Shown: positions 24,841 through 38,676, counted from the stretch's first letter. The stretch: 64,000 nt of DNA from Actinomyces sp. AC-20-1 (GCF_023369555.1 NZ_JACJVC010000002.1:124001-188000); one strand, 5' to 3'. The notes: a model not told the origin generated them from the sequence alone. Made by a program: numbers and translations.

Positions 24841-25588
24841 GCACCGCACCCGAGACCGCCGACGCCGTCCAGGCCCAGGCCCTCGTGCCCGAGGTCGCCG
24901 GGCGCGAGGTCCGCCCCGAGCTGCGCCTGGAGGTCATCTCCACCCACACCGGCCACTTCGGCGCCACCGACGCCGGCGACACCACCGGCTACGGCGGCAC
25001 CACCAGCGTCGTCGCCCTCGCCCCCGCCGCCGTGCGCCCCTACGGCTCCTGGTTCGACGACGCCGTCGACGCCCTCCTCGAGGACCTCGCCGAGGCCGGC
25101 GTCGAGCCCGCGGACGCCATCGAGAAGGTCGTCATCGAGCACGACCAGCTCACCCTCTTCGTCACCCGCGAGCACCTGCTCGACGTCGCCCGCCCCCTGC
25201 GCGACGACCAGGACCTGCGCTTCGAGCTGTGCCTGGGCGTCACGGGCGTGCACTACCCCGGCGACGCCGGCCGCGAGCTGCACGCCTGCTACGAGCTCGT
25301 CTCCCTCACCCACGGCGGGCGCCAGGTCCGCCTCGAGGTCACCGCCCCCGACGGCGACGCCCACGTGCCCTCCCTCGTGAGCATCTACCCCGGCAACGAC
25401 TGGCACGAGCGCGAGACCTGGGACCTCATGGGCATCGTCTTCGACGGCCACCCCAACCTCACCCGCTCCGCGATGCCCGACGACTGGGTCGGCCACCCGC
25501 AGCGCAAGGACTACCCGCTCGGCGGCATCCCCGTCGAGTACAAGGGCGCCACCACGCCGCCCGCCGACTCCCGGAGGTCGTACCGCTG

Positions 25589-25589
<1 letters not shown>
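24837..25589 (+). CDS. nuoC: NADH-quinone oxidoreductase subunit C
   Basis: Peripheral-arm subunit, 250 residues, with the 30-kDa subunit region [13 protein letters not shown] and the signature [22 protein letters not shown], ending with [11 protein letters not shown]. The first 60 residues are a variable actinobacterial extension. GTG start overlaps nuoB by 4 bp; the stop shares one base with the nuoD ATG. NuoC and NuoD are separate here, unlike the fused NuoCD of E. coli. Confidence 0.95.
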
Positions 25590-26979
<1,390 letters not shown>

Positions 26980-26980
<1 letters not shown>

Positions 26981-27692
26981 TGACCACCCAGCACACCCCG
27001 AGCACCACCGGCGCCTTCGGCTACACGCCCGAGGACGAGGCCCGTCTGCGCGACGAGTTCTCCCAGATCACCGCCCGCTACCCCGCGGGCCACGAGCGCA
27101 GCGCCCTCATCCCCATGCTCCACCTCGTCCAGAGCGAGGACGGCTACGTCGCCCCCCGCGGCATCGCCCTGTGCGCCGACGCCCTGGGCCTGACCCGCTC
27201 CGAGGTCTCCGCCGTGGCGACCTTCTACAGCCAGTTCCGCCGCCACCCCGCCGGCGAGTACCACGTCGGCGTGTGCACCAACGCCCTGTGCGCCGTCATG
27301 GGCGGTGACGACATCTGGGAGGCCGTCAGCGCCCACACCGGCCTCGCCAGCGACGAGACCAGCCAGGACGGGCGCATCAGCGTCGAGCGCGTCGAGTGCA
27401 ACGCCGCCTGCGACTACGCCCCCGTCGTCATGGTCAACTGGGAGTTCTTCGACAACCAGACCCCCGCCAGCGCCGTCGACCTCGTCACCCGCCTGGAGCG
27501 GGGCGAGGACGTCACCCCCACCCGCGGTCCCGAGACCCTGCCCACCTTCCGTGAGAACGAGAGGCTGCTGGCCGGCTTCGAGGACGGCCGCGTCGACGAG
27601 GGCCCCGGCGCCGGGGAGGCGAGCCTGCGCGGCCTGCGCATGGCCCGCGAGCACGGCTGGACGGCCCCCACCGCGGTCGAGGAGGACAGCAA

Positions 27693-27696
<4 letters not shown>
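26980..27696 (+). CDS. nuoE: NADH-quinone oxidoreductase subunit E
   Basis: 24-kDa subunit holding the [2Fe-2S] cluster N1a. The 238-residue protein has the ligands in VCTNALC (about 96-102) and ECNAACDYAP. It is longer than E. coli NuoE (166) because of a C-terminal tail of about 60 residues with LRGLRMAREHGWTAP, a feature common in actinobacteria. Overlaps nuoF by GTGA. Confidence 0.94.
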
Positions 27697-29045
<1,349 letters not shown>

Positions 29046-29048
29046 GAC

Positions 29049-31763
29049 ATGACTGACATGGTCAAGATGACGATCGACGGCATCCCCGTCGAGGTGGCCA
29101 AGGGCACCCTGCTCATCCGCGCCGCCGAGAAGGTCGGCGTGCGCATCCCGCGCTTCTGCGACCACCCCCTGCTGTCGCCGTCCGCCAACTGCCGCCAGTG
29201 CCTGGTGGAGGTCGCCATGCCCGGGCGCGACGGCGTCGTGCGCCCCATGCCCAAGCCCCAGCCCTCCTGCGCCATGACGGCGATGGAGGGCATGGAGGTC
29301 TCCACCCAGGCCACCAGCCCCGTGGCCGCCAAGGCGCAGGCCGGCACCATGGAGTTCCTCCTGGTCAACCACCCGCTCGACTGCCCCGTGTGCGACAAGG
29401 GCGGCGAGTGCCCCCTGCAGAACCAGGCCCTCGAGCTCATGGCCAGCGGCGCCCAGTGCGTCACCCGCTTCACCGACGTCAAGCGCACCTTCCCCAAGCC
29501 CCTGCGCCTGACCAGCAACATCCTGCTCGACCGCGACCGCTGCATCCTGTGCCAGCGCTGCGTGCGCTTCGCCGACCAGGTCCCCGGCGACGCCTTCATC
29601 ACCCTGCAGGGACGCGGCGCCGGCCACGCCGGCGGCGAGCTCACCGGCGGCCTCTACTCCGAGCAGATCGGCCGCTTCGACTCCACCGTCCTCGACTTCA
29701 CCGACCCGGCCGTGGACCTCGAGGCCCTCGAGACCGTGCGCGGGGAGTCCTACCTCGCCCCCGAGGCCGGTCTCGCCGGCCCCGGCGGCGACCCCGGCAT
29801 CGTCGACGGCCGCGCCTACGGACCCCTCGGCAACGACGAGCTCGACGTCTCCGGGCGGCCCTTCGCCTCCTACTTCTCCGGCAACATCATCCAGATCTGC
29901 CCCGTCGGCGCGCTGACCAGCGCCCGCTACCGCTTCCGCTCGCGCCCCATGGACCTCGTGTCCACGGACTCGGTCACCGAGCACGACGCCTCCGGCTCCG
30001 CCATCCGCGTCGACATGCGCCGCGGCACCGTCCTGCGCCGCCTGGCCGGCAACGACCCCGAGGTCAACGAGGAGTGGATCACCGACAAGGACCGCTTCGC
30101 CTTCGCCTGGTCCTCCCTGCCCGACCGCCTGAGCGTGCCGCTCGTGCGCGACGAGACCACCGGCGAGCTCGTGGCCACCAGCTGGTCCGACGCCCTCGAC
30201 GTCGCCGCCCGCGGCCTGGAGCAGGCCCGTGCCGACGGCGGCGTGGGGCTCCTGCCCGGCGCCCGCCTCACCCTCGAGGACGCCTGGGCCTGGTCCCGCT
30301 TCGCCCGCACCGTGCTGGGCACCAACGACATCGACCAGCGCGTGCGTGACCACAGCGCCGAGGAGGACTCCTTCCTCGCCGCCCGCGTCGCCGGCACCGG
30401 CCTGGGCGCGGTCACCTACCGCAGCCTCGAGAGGGCCGGTCAGGTCCTGCTCGTCGGCCTCGAGCCCGAGGACGAGTGCGGCTCCCTCTTCCTGCGCCTG
30501 CGCAAGGGCGTGCGCGCCGGCGGCGTCGCGGTCGCCAGCGTCACCAGCGTCCTCACCCGCGCCGCGCGCAAGCTGGGCGCCCAGACCATCCTCACCGCCC
30601 CCGGGGGCGAGGCCCGCGCCGTCGCCCTGCTGCACCAGAGCCACCCGGAGCTCGTCGAGGCCCTGCGCGGCGAGGGAGCCACCATCCTCGTCGGTGAGCG
30701 CGCCGCCGCCGTCCCCGGCCTGCTCACCGTCGTCGACACCCTCGCCACCTCCACCGGCGCCCGCCTCGCCTGGGTGCCGCGCCGCTCCGGCGAGCGCGGC
30801 GGCATCGAGGCCGGCCTCCTGCCGCACCTGCTGCCCGGCGGGCACCCCGTGGCCGACGAGGCCGCCCGCGCCCGCGTCCAGCAGGCCTGGGGCATCGAGA
30901 CCACCGGCCTGCACGCCCGCACACCCCTGCCGGCCCAGCCCGGACGCGACACCACCGCGATCCTCACCGCTCTGGCCGACGGCGAGCTCGGCGGCCTCGT
31001 CGTCGGCGGCGTCGACCTGCGCGACTTCCCGGACCCCGGCCTGGCCCGCACGGCCCTGGCCTCCTCCGGCTTCACCGTCCAGCTCGAGGTGCGCCGCTCG
31101 GAGGTCTCCGAGCACGCCGACGTCGTCCTGCCGGTGGCCCCCGCCGTCGAGAAGAACGGCACCTTCGTCAGCTGGGAGGGACGCGTGCGCCCCTTCGGCC
31201 AGGCGCACGTCTCGCGCGCCCGCACCGACCGGCAGGTCCTGGGCATGCTGGCCCAGGAGATGGGCACCGACCTGGGCGTCGGCTCCCTCGAGGACCTGCA
31301 CGCCGAGCTGGCGGGCCTGGGCCTGTGGCGGGGCCCGCGCGGCGCGGTCGTCCTCACCCCCGAGCAGGAGGCCCCGGCCCCGGCCGAGGCGCCCGAGCAG
31401 GGCCTGTCGACCGTCACCGGCCTCGACGCCCTGCTCGCCACCCACAAGCCGATGCTCGACGACGGCCGCCTCCAGGACGGCGAGCCCTTCCTCGCCGCCA
31501 CCGCCCTGCGGCCCGTCGCCCGCCTCGGCGCCGACCTCGCCCAGCGCCTGGGCCTGACCGGCGGCGAGACCGTGCGCGTGTCCACGGCCACCGGCTCCAT
31601 CGAGCTGCCCGCCGTCGTCGGCGGTGTCGCCGACGGCGCCGTCTGGCTGCCCGAGTGCTCAGCCGGCTCGACCGTGCGCCAGAGCCTCGGCGCCCACCAC
31701 GGCAGCGCCGTCGTCGTCAGCCTGGCGACCCGTACCGCGAACGACACGGAGGTGGTCCGGTGA
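29049..31763 (+). CDS. nuoG: NADH-quinone oxidoreductase subunit G
   Basis: Largest peripheral subunit, 904 residues, passing electrons through several Fe-S clusters. N-terminal ferredoxin fold with RFCDHPLLSPSANCRQC, then CPVCDKGGECPLQN, then the 4Fe-4S ligands CILCQRCVRF and IIQICPVGALT, followed by a molybdopterin-oxidoreductase-like domain (about 240-890) that no longer needs the cofactor. Starts 3 nt after nuoF; stop overlaps nuoH GTG. Confidence 0.95.
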   Translation: MTDMVKMTIDGIPVEVAKGTLLIRAAEKVGVRIPRFCDHPLLSPSANCRQCLVEVAMPGRDGVVRPMPKPQPSCAMTAMEGMEVSTQATSPVAAKAQAGTMEFLLVNHPLDCPVCDKGGECPLQNQALELMASGAQCVTRFTDVKRTFPKPLRLTSNILLDRDRCILCQRCVRFADQVPGDAFITLQGRGAGHAGGELTGGLYSEQIGRFDSTVLDFTDPAVDLEALETVRGESYLAPEAGLAGPGGDPGIVDGRAYGPLGNDELDVSGRPFASYFSGNIIQICPVGALTSARYRFRSRPMDLVSTDSVTEHDASGSAIRVDMRRGTVLRRLAGNDPEVNEEWITDKDRFAFAWSSLPDRLSVPLVRDETTGELVATSWSDALDVAARGLEQARADGGVGLLPGARLTLEDAWAWSRFARTVLGTNDIDQRVRDHSAEEDSFLAARVAGTGLGAVTYRSLERAGQVLLVGLEPEDECGSLFLRLRKGVRAGGVAVASVTSVLTRAARKLGAQTILTAPGGEARAVALLHQSHPELVEALRGEGATILVGERAAAVPGLLTVVDTLATSTGARLAWVPRRSGERGGIEAGLLPHLLPGGHPVADEAARARVQQAWGIETTGLHARTPLPAQPGRDTTAILTALADGELGGLVVGGVDLRDFPDPGLARTALASSGFTVQLEVRRSEVSEHADVVLPVAPAVEKNGTFVSWEGRVRPFGQAHVSRARTDRQVLGMLAQEMGTDLGVGSLEDLHAELAGLGLWRGPRGAVVLTPEQEAPAPAEAPEQGLSTVTGLDALLATHKPMLDDGRLQDGEPFLAATALRPVARLGADLAQRLGLTGGETVRVSTATGSIELPAVVGGVADGAVWLPECSAGSTVRQSLGAHHGSAVVVSLATRTANDTEVVR

Positions 31764-33139
31764 GCACCGCGACTGTTCTTCACACGGCCCTCGCCACGGT
31801 CGGCGGCGTCACCGCCGACTTCTCCGAGGAGACCTGGTGGCTCAGCCTCCTCAAGGCCGTGTTCATCATGCTCTTCCTCATCGTCTCCACGATCCTGGCG
31901 ATCTGGGCCGAGCGGCGCGTCCTCGGCCGCATCCAGACCCGTCCAGGCCCCAACGTCAACGGCTTCCTCGGCCTGCCCCAGCTCATCGCCGACGCCGCCA
32001 AGCTCATCATGAAGGAGGACTTCTGGCTCAAGGGGGCCGAGAAGCTCATCTACCTGCTGGCACCGGTCATCACGGCCTTCAGCTCCTTCATGATCTACGC
32101 GGTCATCCCCTTCGGCCCGCAGGTGAGCATCCTCGGCCACTCCACGCCCCTGCAGCTGACGGACTTCCCCGTCGCCGTGCTCTACATCCTGGCCGTCACC
32201 GGCTTCGGCGTGTACGGCCTCATCCTCGGAGGCTGGTCCACCCACTCGACCTACCCGCTGCTGGGAGCCGTGCGCTCCGCCGCCCAGGTCATCAGCTACG
32301 AGCTGAGCATGAGCCTGGCGATCCTCACCGTCTTCCTCGCCTCCGGCACCATGTCCACCTCCGGGATCGTCAGCTCCCAGGAGCGCCTGTGGTGGGGCCT
32401 GGCGATGCTGCCCAGCCTCATCATCTACGTCATCTCCATGGTCGGCGAGGTCAACCGCCTGCCCTTCGACCTGCCCGAGGCCGAGGGCGAGCTCGTCGCC
32501 GGCCACATGGTCGAGTACTCCTCGATGAAGTTCGCCTGGTTCTACCTGGGCGAGTACATCAACATGTTCAACGTCTCCGCGGTGTGCGTCACGCTCTTCC
32601 TCGGCGGCTGGCGCTCCTTCGTCCTGGCCTCCTTCTGGGACGGCTTCAACACCGGCTGGTGGCCCATGCTGTGGTTCATCGGCAAGGTCTGGTGCGTCAT
32701 GCTCTTCATGATCATCACCCGTGGCACGCTCGTGCGCCTGCGCTACGACCGCTTCATGCAGCTGGGCTGGAAGCTCCTCATCCCGGTCTCCCTCGCCTGG
32801 TTCGTCCTCGTCGCCCTCGTCCAGGGCTACCGCGCCTTCGCCCTCGGCTCGCCGCGCACGCTCCTGCTCATCCTCGCCGTCGTCTTCCTCGTCGCGATGC
32901 TCGTGCTCCTGCTCCTGCCCTCCACCGAGGGGCCGGCGGGCACCCGTGCGGAGCAGGCGGACGACGACGTCGTCACCCCGGCCGACGAGATCGACGCCCT
33001 CGCCGACGGCTTCCCCGTCCCGCCGCTGCCCGGCCAGGCCCTGCCCCTGTCGCCGCGCGCGCAGCGCCGTGCGGGCGCCGCCGTCGCAGCCACCACCGCC
33101 GTCTCCGAGGCACCCGTCCAGGAGGGACACGATGACTGA
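31760..33139 (+). CDS. nuoH: NADH-quinone oxidoreductase subunit H
   Basis: Membrane subunit linking the quinone cavity to the proton-pump arm. The 459-residue protein has eight or more helices, [19 protein letters not shown] (about 46-64), [19 protein letters not shown] and WLRYDR-type end ([13 protein letters not shown]). It is about 130 residues longer than E. coli NuoH; the extra C-terminal part (from about 390) is hydrophilic, Asp/Pro/Ala-rich and probably cytoplasmic. GTG start overlaps nuoG; 8-bp overlap with nuoI. Confidence 0.95.
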   Translation: MSTATVLHTALATVGGVTADFSEETWWLSLLKAVFIMLFLIVSTILAIWAERRVLGRIQTRPGPNVNGFLGLPQLIADAAKLIMKEDFWLKGAEKLIYLLAPVITAFSSFMIYAVIPFGPQVSILGHSTPLQLTDFPVAVLYILAVTGFGVYGLILGGWSTHSTYPLLGAVRSAAQVISYELSMSLAILTVFLASGTMSTSGIVSSQERLWWGLAMLPSLIIYVISMVGEVNRLPFDLPEAEGELVAGHMVEYSSMKFAWFYLGEYINMFNVSAVCVTLFLGGWRSFVLASFWDGFNTGWWPMLWFIGKVWCVMLFMIITRGTLVRLRYDRFMQLGWKLLIPVSLAWFVLVALVQGYRAFALGSPRTLLLILAVVFLVAMLVLLLLPSTEGPAGTRAEQADDDVVTPADEIDALADGFPVPPLPGQALPLSPRAQRRAGAAVAATTAVSEAPVQEGHDD

Positions 33140-33821
33140 CCAGACCCCCGCACCCCAGGCCGGCACCGACCACGACCAGTGGCTGCCGGACGAGCCCGGC
33201 CTCCTCGGGCGCGTCTTCGCCCCCGTCGCCGGCTACGGCGTGACGGTCTCCTCGATCTTCCGTCCCACGGTCACCGAGCAGTACCCCTTCATCCGCCCGG
33301 TGCTCATGCCGCGCTACCACGGCCGCCACCAGCTCAACCGCTACGACGACGGCCTCGAGAAGTGCATCGGCTGCGAGCTGTGCGCCTGGGCCTGCCCCGC
33401 CGACGCCATCTACGTCGAGGCCGGCTCCAACGCCCCCGGCGCCCAGTACTCGCCCGGCGAGCGCTACGGCCGCGTCTACCAGATCAACTACCTGCGCTGC
33501 ATCTTCTGCGGCATGTGCATCGAGGCCTGCCCCACCCGGGCCCTGACCATGACGCACGAGATCGACGAGCTCGTCGGCCCCAACCGCACCGGCCTCATCT
33601 ACGACAAGCAGGACCTGCTCGCCCCGGTGCCCGACGGCGCCCTCGACGCCCCCCACCCCATGGTCGAGGGCACCGAGGACGGCGACTACTACCGCGGCGA
33701 GGTCACCGGCCCCACCCAGGCCCAGGTCGACTGGGTCCGCGCCCACCGCCCCGAGGACCCGACGCTCGCCACCGCGCGCCCCGTCGCCGCCCCGAACCTC
33801 GCCAAGGAGGCCGTCCACTGA
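33132..33821 (+). CDS. nuoI: NADH-quinone oxidoreductase subunit I
   Basis: Ferredoxin-like subunit carrying clusters N6a and N6b between NuoG and NuoB. The 229-residue protein has the two ligand sets [12 protein letters not shown] (about 78-89) and [12 protein letters not shown] (about 117-128). A C-terminal tail of about 50 residues exceeds the E. coli protein. The ATG lies inside the last codons of nuoH. Confidence 0.95.
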   Translation: MTDQTPAPQAGTDHDQWLPDEPGLLGRVFAPVAGYGVTVSSIFRPTVTEQYPFIRPVLMPRYHGRHQLNRYDDGLEKCIGCELCAWACPADAIYVEAGSNAPGAQYSPGERYGRVYQINYLRCIFCGMCIEACPTRALTMTHEIDELVGPNRTGLIYDKQDLLAPVPDGALDAPHPMVEGTEDGDYYRGEVTGPTQAQVDWVRAHRPEDPTLATARPVAAPNLAKEAVH

Positions 33822-34792
33822 TGGCTACCGCACTGCCCGCCACCCTCACCGACGCCGGCACCATGGGCACCGGCGAGACGGTCCTCCTCGCCGTCGTCGC
33901 CCTGCTGTGCGTGGCCTGCGGCCTCGGGCTGCTCGTCTCCCGCCGGGCCGTCACCGCCGCCGTCAACATGATCGGCGTCATGATCGGCCTCGCGATCCTC
34001 TACATCGCCAACGAGGCGCCCTTCCTCGGCGTCGTCCAGGTGGTCGTCTACACCGGCGCCGTCATGACCCTCGTGCTCTTCGTCGTCATGCTCGTCGGCG
34101 TCGGGGGCGACGAGCCGGTCGTCGGCACCGGCGGCCGCGTCGGGCGCGCCGCCATGGTCGCCGCCGCCCTGGGCCTGGCCCTCGTCGTCGGCGCCGTCGT
34201 CACCCGCACCGTCCTCCCGGCCCCGAGGGGCCTGGCCGACTCCGCCGCCGCCACCCCCGCCTCCCTCGCCGTCGTGCTCTTCGGGCAGCACGTGGTCACC
34301 ATGGAGCTCACCGGGCTGCTGCTCATCGTCGCCGCCACCGGTGCCCTGACCCTCACCCACCGCGAGCGCATCCGCGCCAAGGTCACCCAGCGCAGCCTCA
34401 TGGAGGGGCGCATGAAGGCCTACAAGGACACCGGCGCCCACCCAGGCCAGAAGACCATGACCGGCGTCTACGCCGCCACCAACGCCGCCACCGCCCCGGC
34501 CCTGGCCGCCAGCGGCGAGGCCGTCGAGGAGTCCGTGCCCCGGGTCCTGCGCGTGCGGGGACAGGCCCTCGACCTCGCCGACGTCTCGCCCGAGCTCGCC
34601 GCCGCCCAGCGCTCCGGCGAGATCAGCAACCGCATGGACGCCCGCGTCGGGCAGTCCGGCATGGACTCCATGCCCGGCGCCGCCGCCCCGGCCGTCGTCC
34701 AGCCCGTCGCCGCCCCGGAGCTCGAGGCCGGCGCACCGCAGGACGACGACCCGGCCGCCCTGCCCACCGACGCGAAGGAGGAGGGCAAGTGA
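33821..34792 (+). CDS. nuoJ: NADH-quinone oxidoreductase subunit J
   Basis: Membrane subunit of the proton-pump arm, five helices within about the first 180 residues, including [23 protein letters not shown]-type helix 3 and [21 protein letters not shown]. Total length 323 against 184 in E. coli: the last 140 residues are a hydrophilic Ala/Glu/Asp-rich extension with no recognisable domain. ATG shares a base with the nuoI stop; stop overlaps nuoK GTG. Confidence 0.93.
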   Translation: MATALPATLTDAGTMGTGETVLLAVVALLCVACGLGLLVSRRAVTAAVNMIGVMIGLAILYIANEAPFLGVVQVVVYTGAVMTLVLFVVMLVGVGGDEPVVGTGGRVGRAAMVAAALGLALVVGAVVTRTVLPAPRGLADSAAATPASLAVVLFGQHVVTMELTGLLLIVAATGALTLTHRERIRAKVTQRSLMEGRMKAYKDTGAHPGQKTMTGVYAATNAATAPALAASGEAVEESVPRVLRVRGQALDLADVSPELAAAQRSGEISNRMDARVGQSGMDSMPGAAAPAVVQPVAAPELEAGAPQDDDPAALPTDAKEEGK

Positions 34793-35094
34793 GCCTCCCC
34801 ATCACCGCCTACGTCGTCCTCGCCGTCGTGCTCTTCGCCCTCGGCGCCCTCACGGTGCTCCTGCGCCGCAACGCGATCATCGAGCTCATGGGCGTCGAGC
34901 TCATGCTCAACGCCGTCAACCTCGCCCTCGTGGCCTTCTCCCGGCTGCACGGCAACCTCACCGGCCAGGTCTTCGCCTTCTTCATCATCGTCGTGGCCGC
35001 CGCCGAGGTCGTCATCGGCCTGAGCATCATCGTGTCCATCTTCCGCACCCGCAGGTCCACGTCGGTCGACGACGAGAACCTGCTCCAGCACTGA
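34789..35094 (+). CDS. nuoK: NADH-quinone oxidoreductase subunit K
   Basis: Three-helix proton-pump subunit of 101 residues, normal length, with the conserved membrane Glu residues in [20 protein letters not shown] and in helix 3 ([18 protein letters not shown]). GTG start overlaps nuoJ by 4 bp. Confidence 0.96.
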   Translation: MSLPITAYVVLAVVLFALGALTVLLRRNAIIELMGVELMLNAVNLALVAFSRLHGNLTGQVFAFFIIVVAAAEVVIGLSIIVSIFRTRRSTSVDDENLLQH

Positions 35095-35108
35095 GAGGGA
35101 AACCGGGA

Positions 35109-37115
35109 ATGACCAGCACCTCCCTCGCACTGGCGGCCCCCGCCGCCCACGCCGTGGCGGCCCCCGCCACCGGCGCCGCCTCGCTCGCCTGGCTCCTCAT
35201 CGCCGTGCCGGCGTGCTCGGCCGCCCTGCTGCTCCTGCTCGGGCGCCGCAGCGACCGCTGGGGCCACTGGCTGGGCCTGGCCGCCGCCGTCGCCAGCGCC
35301 GGCCTGGGCCTGGCCATCCTCGTCCAGGTCCTCGGCACGCCCGCCCACGAGCGCGTCCTCCAGCTCCACCTGTGGCAGTGGTTCAGCGCCGGCGACCTCG
35401 ACGTCACCGTCGGCCTGCGCCTGGACCCCCTGTCGCTCACCTTCGTCACCCTCGTGACCTTCGTCGGCGCCCTCATCCACCTGTACTCCGTGGCCTACAT
35501 GGAGCACGACCGCGACCGCCGCCGCTTCTTCGCCTACCTCAACCTCTTCGTCGCCGCGATGCTCACGCTCGTGCTCGGCTCGTCCTACATCGTGCTCTTC
35601 GTCGGCTGGGAGGGCGTGGGCCTGGCCTCCTACCTCCTCATCGGCTTCTGGAACACCGCCGACGCCGACGCCCCGCAGCGCGAGCAGGCCAAGAGCCGCG
35701 AGAACGCCACCGCCGCCAAGAAGGCCTTCGTCATGAACCGCGTGGGCGACCTCGGCCTGCTCCTGGCGATGATGGCCATGGTCCACCAGGCCGGCTCCGT
35801 CGCATTCGACGACGTCCTCGGACAGGCCGCCGACGGCGCCATCCCCACCGCCTGGCTCACCGCCACCGGCTTCTTCCTCCTCCTGGCCGCCTGCGGCAAG
35901 TCCGCCCAGTTCCCCCTCCAGGCCTGGCTCGGCGACGCCATGGCCGGCCCCACCCCCGTCTCCGCGCTCATCCACGCCGCCACGATGGTCACCGCTGGCG
36001 TCTACCTCATGGTGCGCTCCGGCGCGATCTTCCAGGGCGCCCCCGCGGCCCAGACCGCCGTCGCCGTCGTCGGGGCCCTGACCCTCCTGCTCGGAGCCGT
36101 CATCGGTGCCGCCAAGGACGACATGAAGAAGGTCCTGGCGGCCTCCACCATGAGCCAGATCGGGTACATGATGCTCGGCGCCGGCCTCGGCCCCGCCGGC
36201 TACGCCTTCGCGATCTTCCACCTGCTCACCCACGGCTTCTTCAAGGCCCAGCTCTTCCTCGGCGCCGGCAGCGTCATGCACGCCATGAGCGACCAGGTCG
36301 ACATGCGCCGCTTCGGGGCCCTGCGCACGGTCATGCCCGTCACCTGGGCCACCATGGGGATCGGCTGGCTCGCCATCCTCGGCATCCCGCCCTTCAGCGG
36401 CTTCTGGTCCAAGGACAAGATCATCGAGACCGCCTTCGTCGGCGAGGGCCTGGCGCCCTGGCTGCTGGGTGGCGTCGCCCTCCTCGGCGCGGGCCTGACC
36501 GCCTTCTACATGTCCCGCCTGTTCTTCATGATCTTCCACGGCCAGGCCCGCTGGACCACCGCCGCGGACATCGAGGGCGAGGTCCACCCCCACGAGTCCG
36601 GCTGGCTCATGACGGCCCCGCTCGTCGTCCTGTCCGTCTTCTCCGTCGCGCTGGGCGGCCTGCTCACCATCGGTGACGCCTTCGTCACCTGGCTCGAGCC
36701 CGTCACCGGTCACGCCGAGCACGGCCACCCCGTCCTGCCGGTGCCCGTCATCATGGCGGCCACCCTCGCCGTCGTCGTCATCGGCGCCCTCGTCGCCTGG
36801 ATGATGTACGTGCGCCGCCCCGTCGAGACCGTCGTCCAGCCCGGCAACGTGCTCGTCGAGGCCGCCCGCCACGACATGTACCAGGACGCGCTCAACGAGG
36901 CCGTCGCCATGCGCCCCGGCCAGGGCCTGGTCCTGGCCGCCACCGCCACCGACCGCCACGTGGTCGACGGCGCCGTCGAGGGCCTGGCGGCGGGGACCGC
37001 CGGCCTCGGCCGCCTCGCCCGTCTCACCCAGTCCGGGTACCTGCGCACCTACGCGGCCTACACGCTCGTCGGCACGGTCATCGCGCTCGTCGCCGTCCTG
37101 GCCGGCCGCCTCTGA
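35109..37115 (+). CDS. nuoL: NADH-quinone oxidoreductase subunit L
   Basis: Distal antiporter-like proton-pump subunit, 668 residues, about 16 helices plus the long lateral helix. Landmarks: LRLDPLSLTFVTLVTFVG, FVGWEGVGLASYLLIGFW with the key Glu, KSAQFPLQAWLGDAMAGPTPVSALIHAATMV region (Lys and His), and MKKVLAASTMSQIGYMMLG. GAGAGGG precedes the ATG, 14 nt after nuoK. Confidence 0.96.
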   Translation: MTSTSLALAAPAAHAVAAPATGAASLAWLLIAVPACSAALLLLLGRRSDRWGHWLGLAAAVASAGLGLAILVQVLGTPAHERVLQLHLWQWFSAGDLDVTVGLRLDPLSLTFVTLVTFVGALIHLYSVAYMEHDRDRRRFFAYLNLFVAAMLTLVLGSSYIVLFVGWEGVGLASYLLIGFWNTADADAPQREQAKSRENATAAKKAFVMNRVGDLGLLLAMMAMVHQAGSVAFDDVLGQAADGAIPTAWLTATGFFLLLAACGKSAQFPLQAWLGDAMAGPTPVSALIHAATMVTAGVYLMVRSGAIFQGAPAAQTAVAVVGALTLLLGAVIGAAKDDMKKVLAASTMSQIGYMMLGAGLGPAGYAFAIFHLLTHGFFKAQLFLGAGSVMHAMSDQVDMRRFGALRTVMPVTWATMGIGWLAILGIPPFSGFWSKDKIIETAFVGEGLAPWLLGGVALLGAGLTAFYMSRLFFMIFHGQARWTTAADIEGEVHPHESGWLMTAPLVVLSVFSVALGGLLTIGDAFVTWLEPVTGHAEHGHPVLPVPVIMAATLAVVVIGALVAWMMYVRRPVETVVQPGNVLVEAARHDMYQDALNEAVAMRPGQGLVLAATATDRHVVDGAVEGLAAGTAGLGRLARLTQSGYLRTYAAYTLVGTVIALVAVLAGRL

Positions 37116-37128
37116 GAGGAAACGCCAC

Positions 37129-38676
37129 ATGCAGATCATCGACTCCGCGTTCCCGGTGCTCACCACCATGGTGCTCGTGCCGGGGCTCGGCGCGCTCCTC
37201 CTGTCCCTTCCGGTGCTGCGCCCGTGGGCGCGCGCCCTGGGCCTGGCCGTCGCCGTCGTCGAGCTCGGCCTGGGCGTCTGGGCCGCCACCCTCTTCGACT
37301 ACTCCGCCCGGGCCGCCACCCAGCTCGCCGAGACCCACGCCTGGATCCCGCGCTTCGGGATCTCCTGGGCCCTGGGGCTCAACGCCCTCGGCCTGGCCAT
37401 GCTCCTGCTGGCCGTCGCGCTCGTGCCCCTGGTCCTGCTTGCCTCCTGGGGCGAGGTCCCCGCGGACCGCCAGGCGCTGTTCAGCGGCCTCGTCCTGGCC
37501 CTGGAGGCCTTCGTCGTCGTCATCTTCGCGGCCCGCGACGTCTTCCTCTTCTACGTCGCCTTCGAGGCCATGCTCGTGCCCGTCTACCTGCTCATCGGCC
37601 GCTTCGGCGGAGCCGACCGCAGGCGCGCGGCCACCAAGTTCCTCCTGTACTCCCTCGCCGGCGGACTCGTCATGCTCGTCGGCGTCGTGTGCCTCCTGCT
37701 GTACTCCGACGGCTCCGAGGGCGCCTACCTCTTCGAGCGCCTCGTGCTCGCCACCCCCCTCGCACCCACCCACGTCGGGCGCCTGCTCTTCCTCAGCTTC
37801 TTCATCGCCTTCGCGATCAAGGCCCCCATGGTGCCGGTGCACACCTGGCTGCCCGACACCGCCGAGCAGGCCACCCCGGGCACCTCGGTCCTGCTCATCG
37901 GCGTCCTGGACAAGATCGGCACCTACGGGATGATCGTCCTCGTCCTGCCGCTCTTCCCCGAGGCCTCGGCCTGGGCCGCCCCCGTGGTGCTCGTCCTCGC
38001 CGTCGTCTCCATCCTCTACGGGGCGCTGGCCGCCATCGGCCAGGACAACCTGTACCGGCTCATCTCCTACACCTCGGTGAGCCACTTCGGCTTCATGGTC
38101 CTGGGCATCTTCATCGGCTCCCAGGCGGCCGCCACCGGCGCCATGGTCTACATGGTGGCCCACGGCCTGTCCATCGCCGGCCTCTACCTCACCACCGGCT
38201 TCCTCGCCCGCCGCACCGGCACCGTGCTCATCAGCGAGCTCGGCGGCATGGCCCGGGTGGTGCCGGTGCTCGCCGGCACCTGGCTCGTCTCCGGCCTGGC
38301 CTCCATCGCCCTGCCCGGCCTGAGCGGCTTCGTGCCCGAGTGGCTGGTGCTTACCGGCACCTTCTCCGTGTCCGTGGCCCTCGGTGCCGCCGCCGTCCTC
38401 GGCGTCGTCATCGCCGCCCTGTACGTCCTGCTGCCCTACCAACGGGTCTTCACCGGCGCCCCCGCCCCGGCGCGGGTCGGCTCCAGCGACCTCGACGGCC
38501 GGGAGAGAGCCGTCCTCGTGCCGCTCGTCCTCGCGATGCTCGTCCTGGGCCTCGCCCCCTCCTTCCTCACGACGACGCTCGACGGCGTCGCCGAGCAGGT
38601 TGCCGCGACGACGGCCCAGGCCCCGGCCGCCGATGTCGCAGCCGCCACCGTCACCACCGAAGGGACCGCCAAATGA
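37129..38676 (+). CDS. nuoM: NADH-quinone oxidoreductase subunit M
   Basis: Middle antiporter-like subunit of the pump arm, 515 residues, about 14 helices. Key residues in FYVAFEAMLVPVYLLIGRFG (Glu), IKAPMVPVHTWLPDTAEQ (Lys, His) and DNLYRLISYTSVSHFGFMVLG. GAGAGGAA precedes the ATG. Stop overlaps nuoN by 4 bp (ATGA). Confidence 0.96.
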   Translation: MQIIDSAFPVLTTMVLVPGLGALLLSLPVLRPWARALGLAVAVVELGLGVWAATLFDYSARAATQLAETHAWIPRFGISWALGLNALGLAMLLLAVALVPLVLLASWGEVPADRQALFSGLVLALEAFVVVIFAARDVFLFYVAFEAMLVPVYLLIGRFGGADRRRAATKFLLYSLAGGLVMLVGVVCLLLYSDGSEGAYLFERLVLATPLAPTHVGRLLFLSFFIAFAIKAPMVPVHTWLPDTAEQATPGTSVLLIGVLDKIGTYGMIVLVLPLFPEASAWAAPVVLVLAVVSILYGALAAIGQDNLYRLISYTSVSHFGFMVLGIFIGSQAAATGAMVYMVAHGLSIAGLYLTTGFLARRTGTVLISELGGMARVVPVLAGTWLVSGLASIALPGLSGFVPEWLVLTGTFSVSVALGAAAVLGVVIAALYVLLPYQRVFTGAPAPARVGSSDLDGRERAVLVPLVLAMLVLGLAPSFLTTTLDGVAEQVAATTAQAPAADVAAATVTTEGTAK

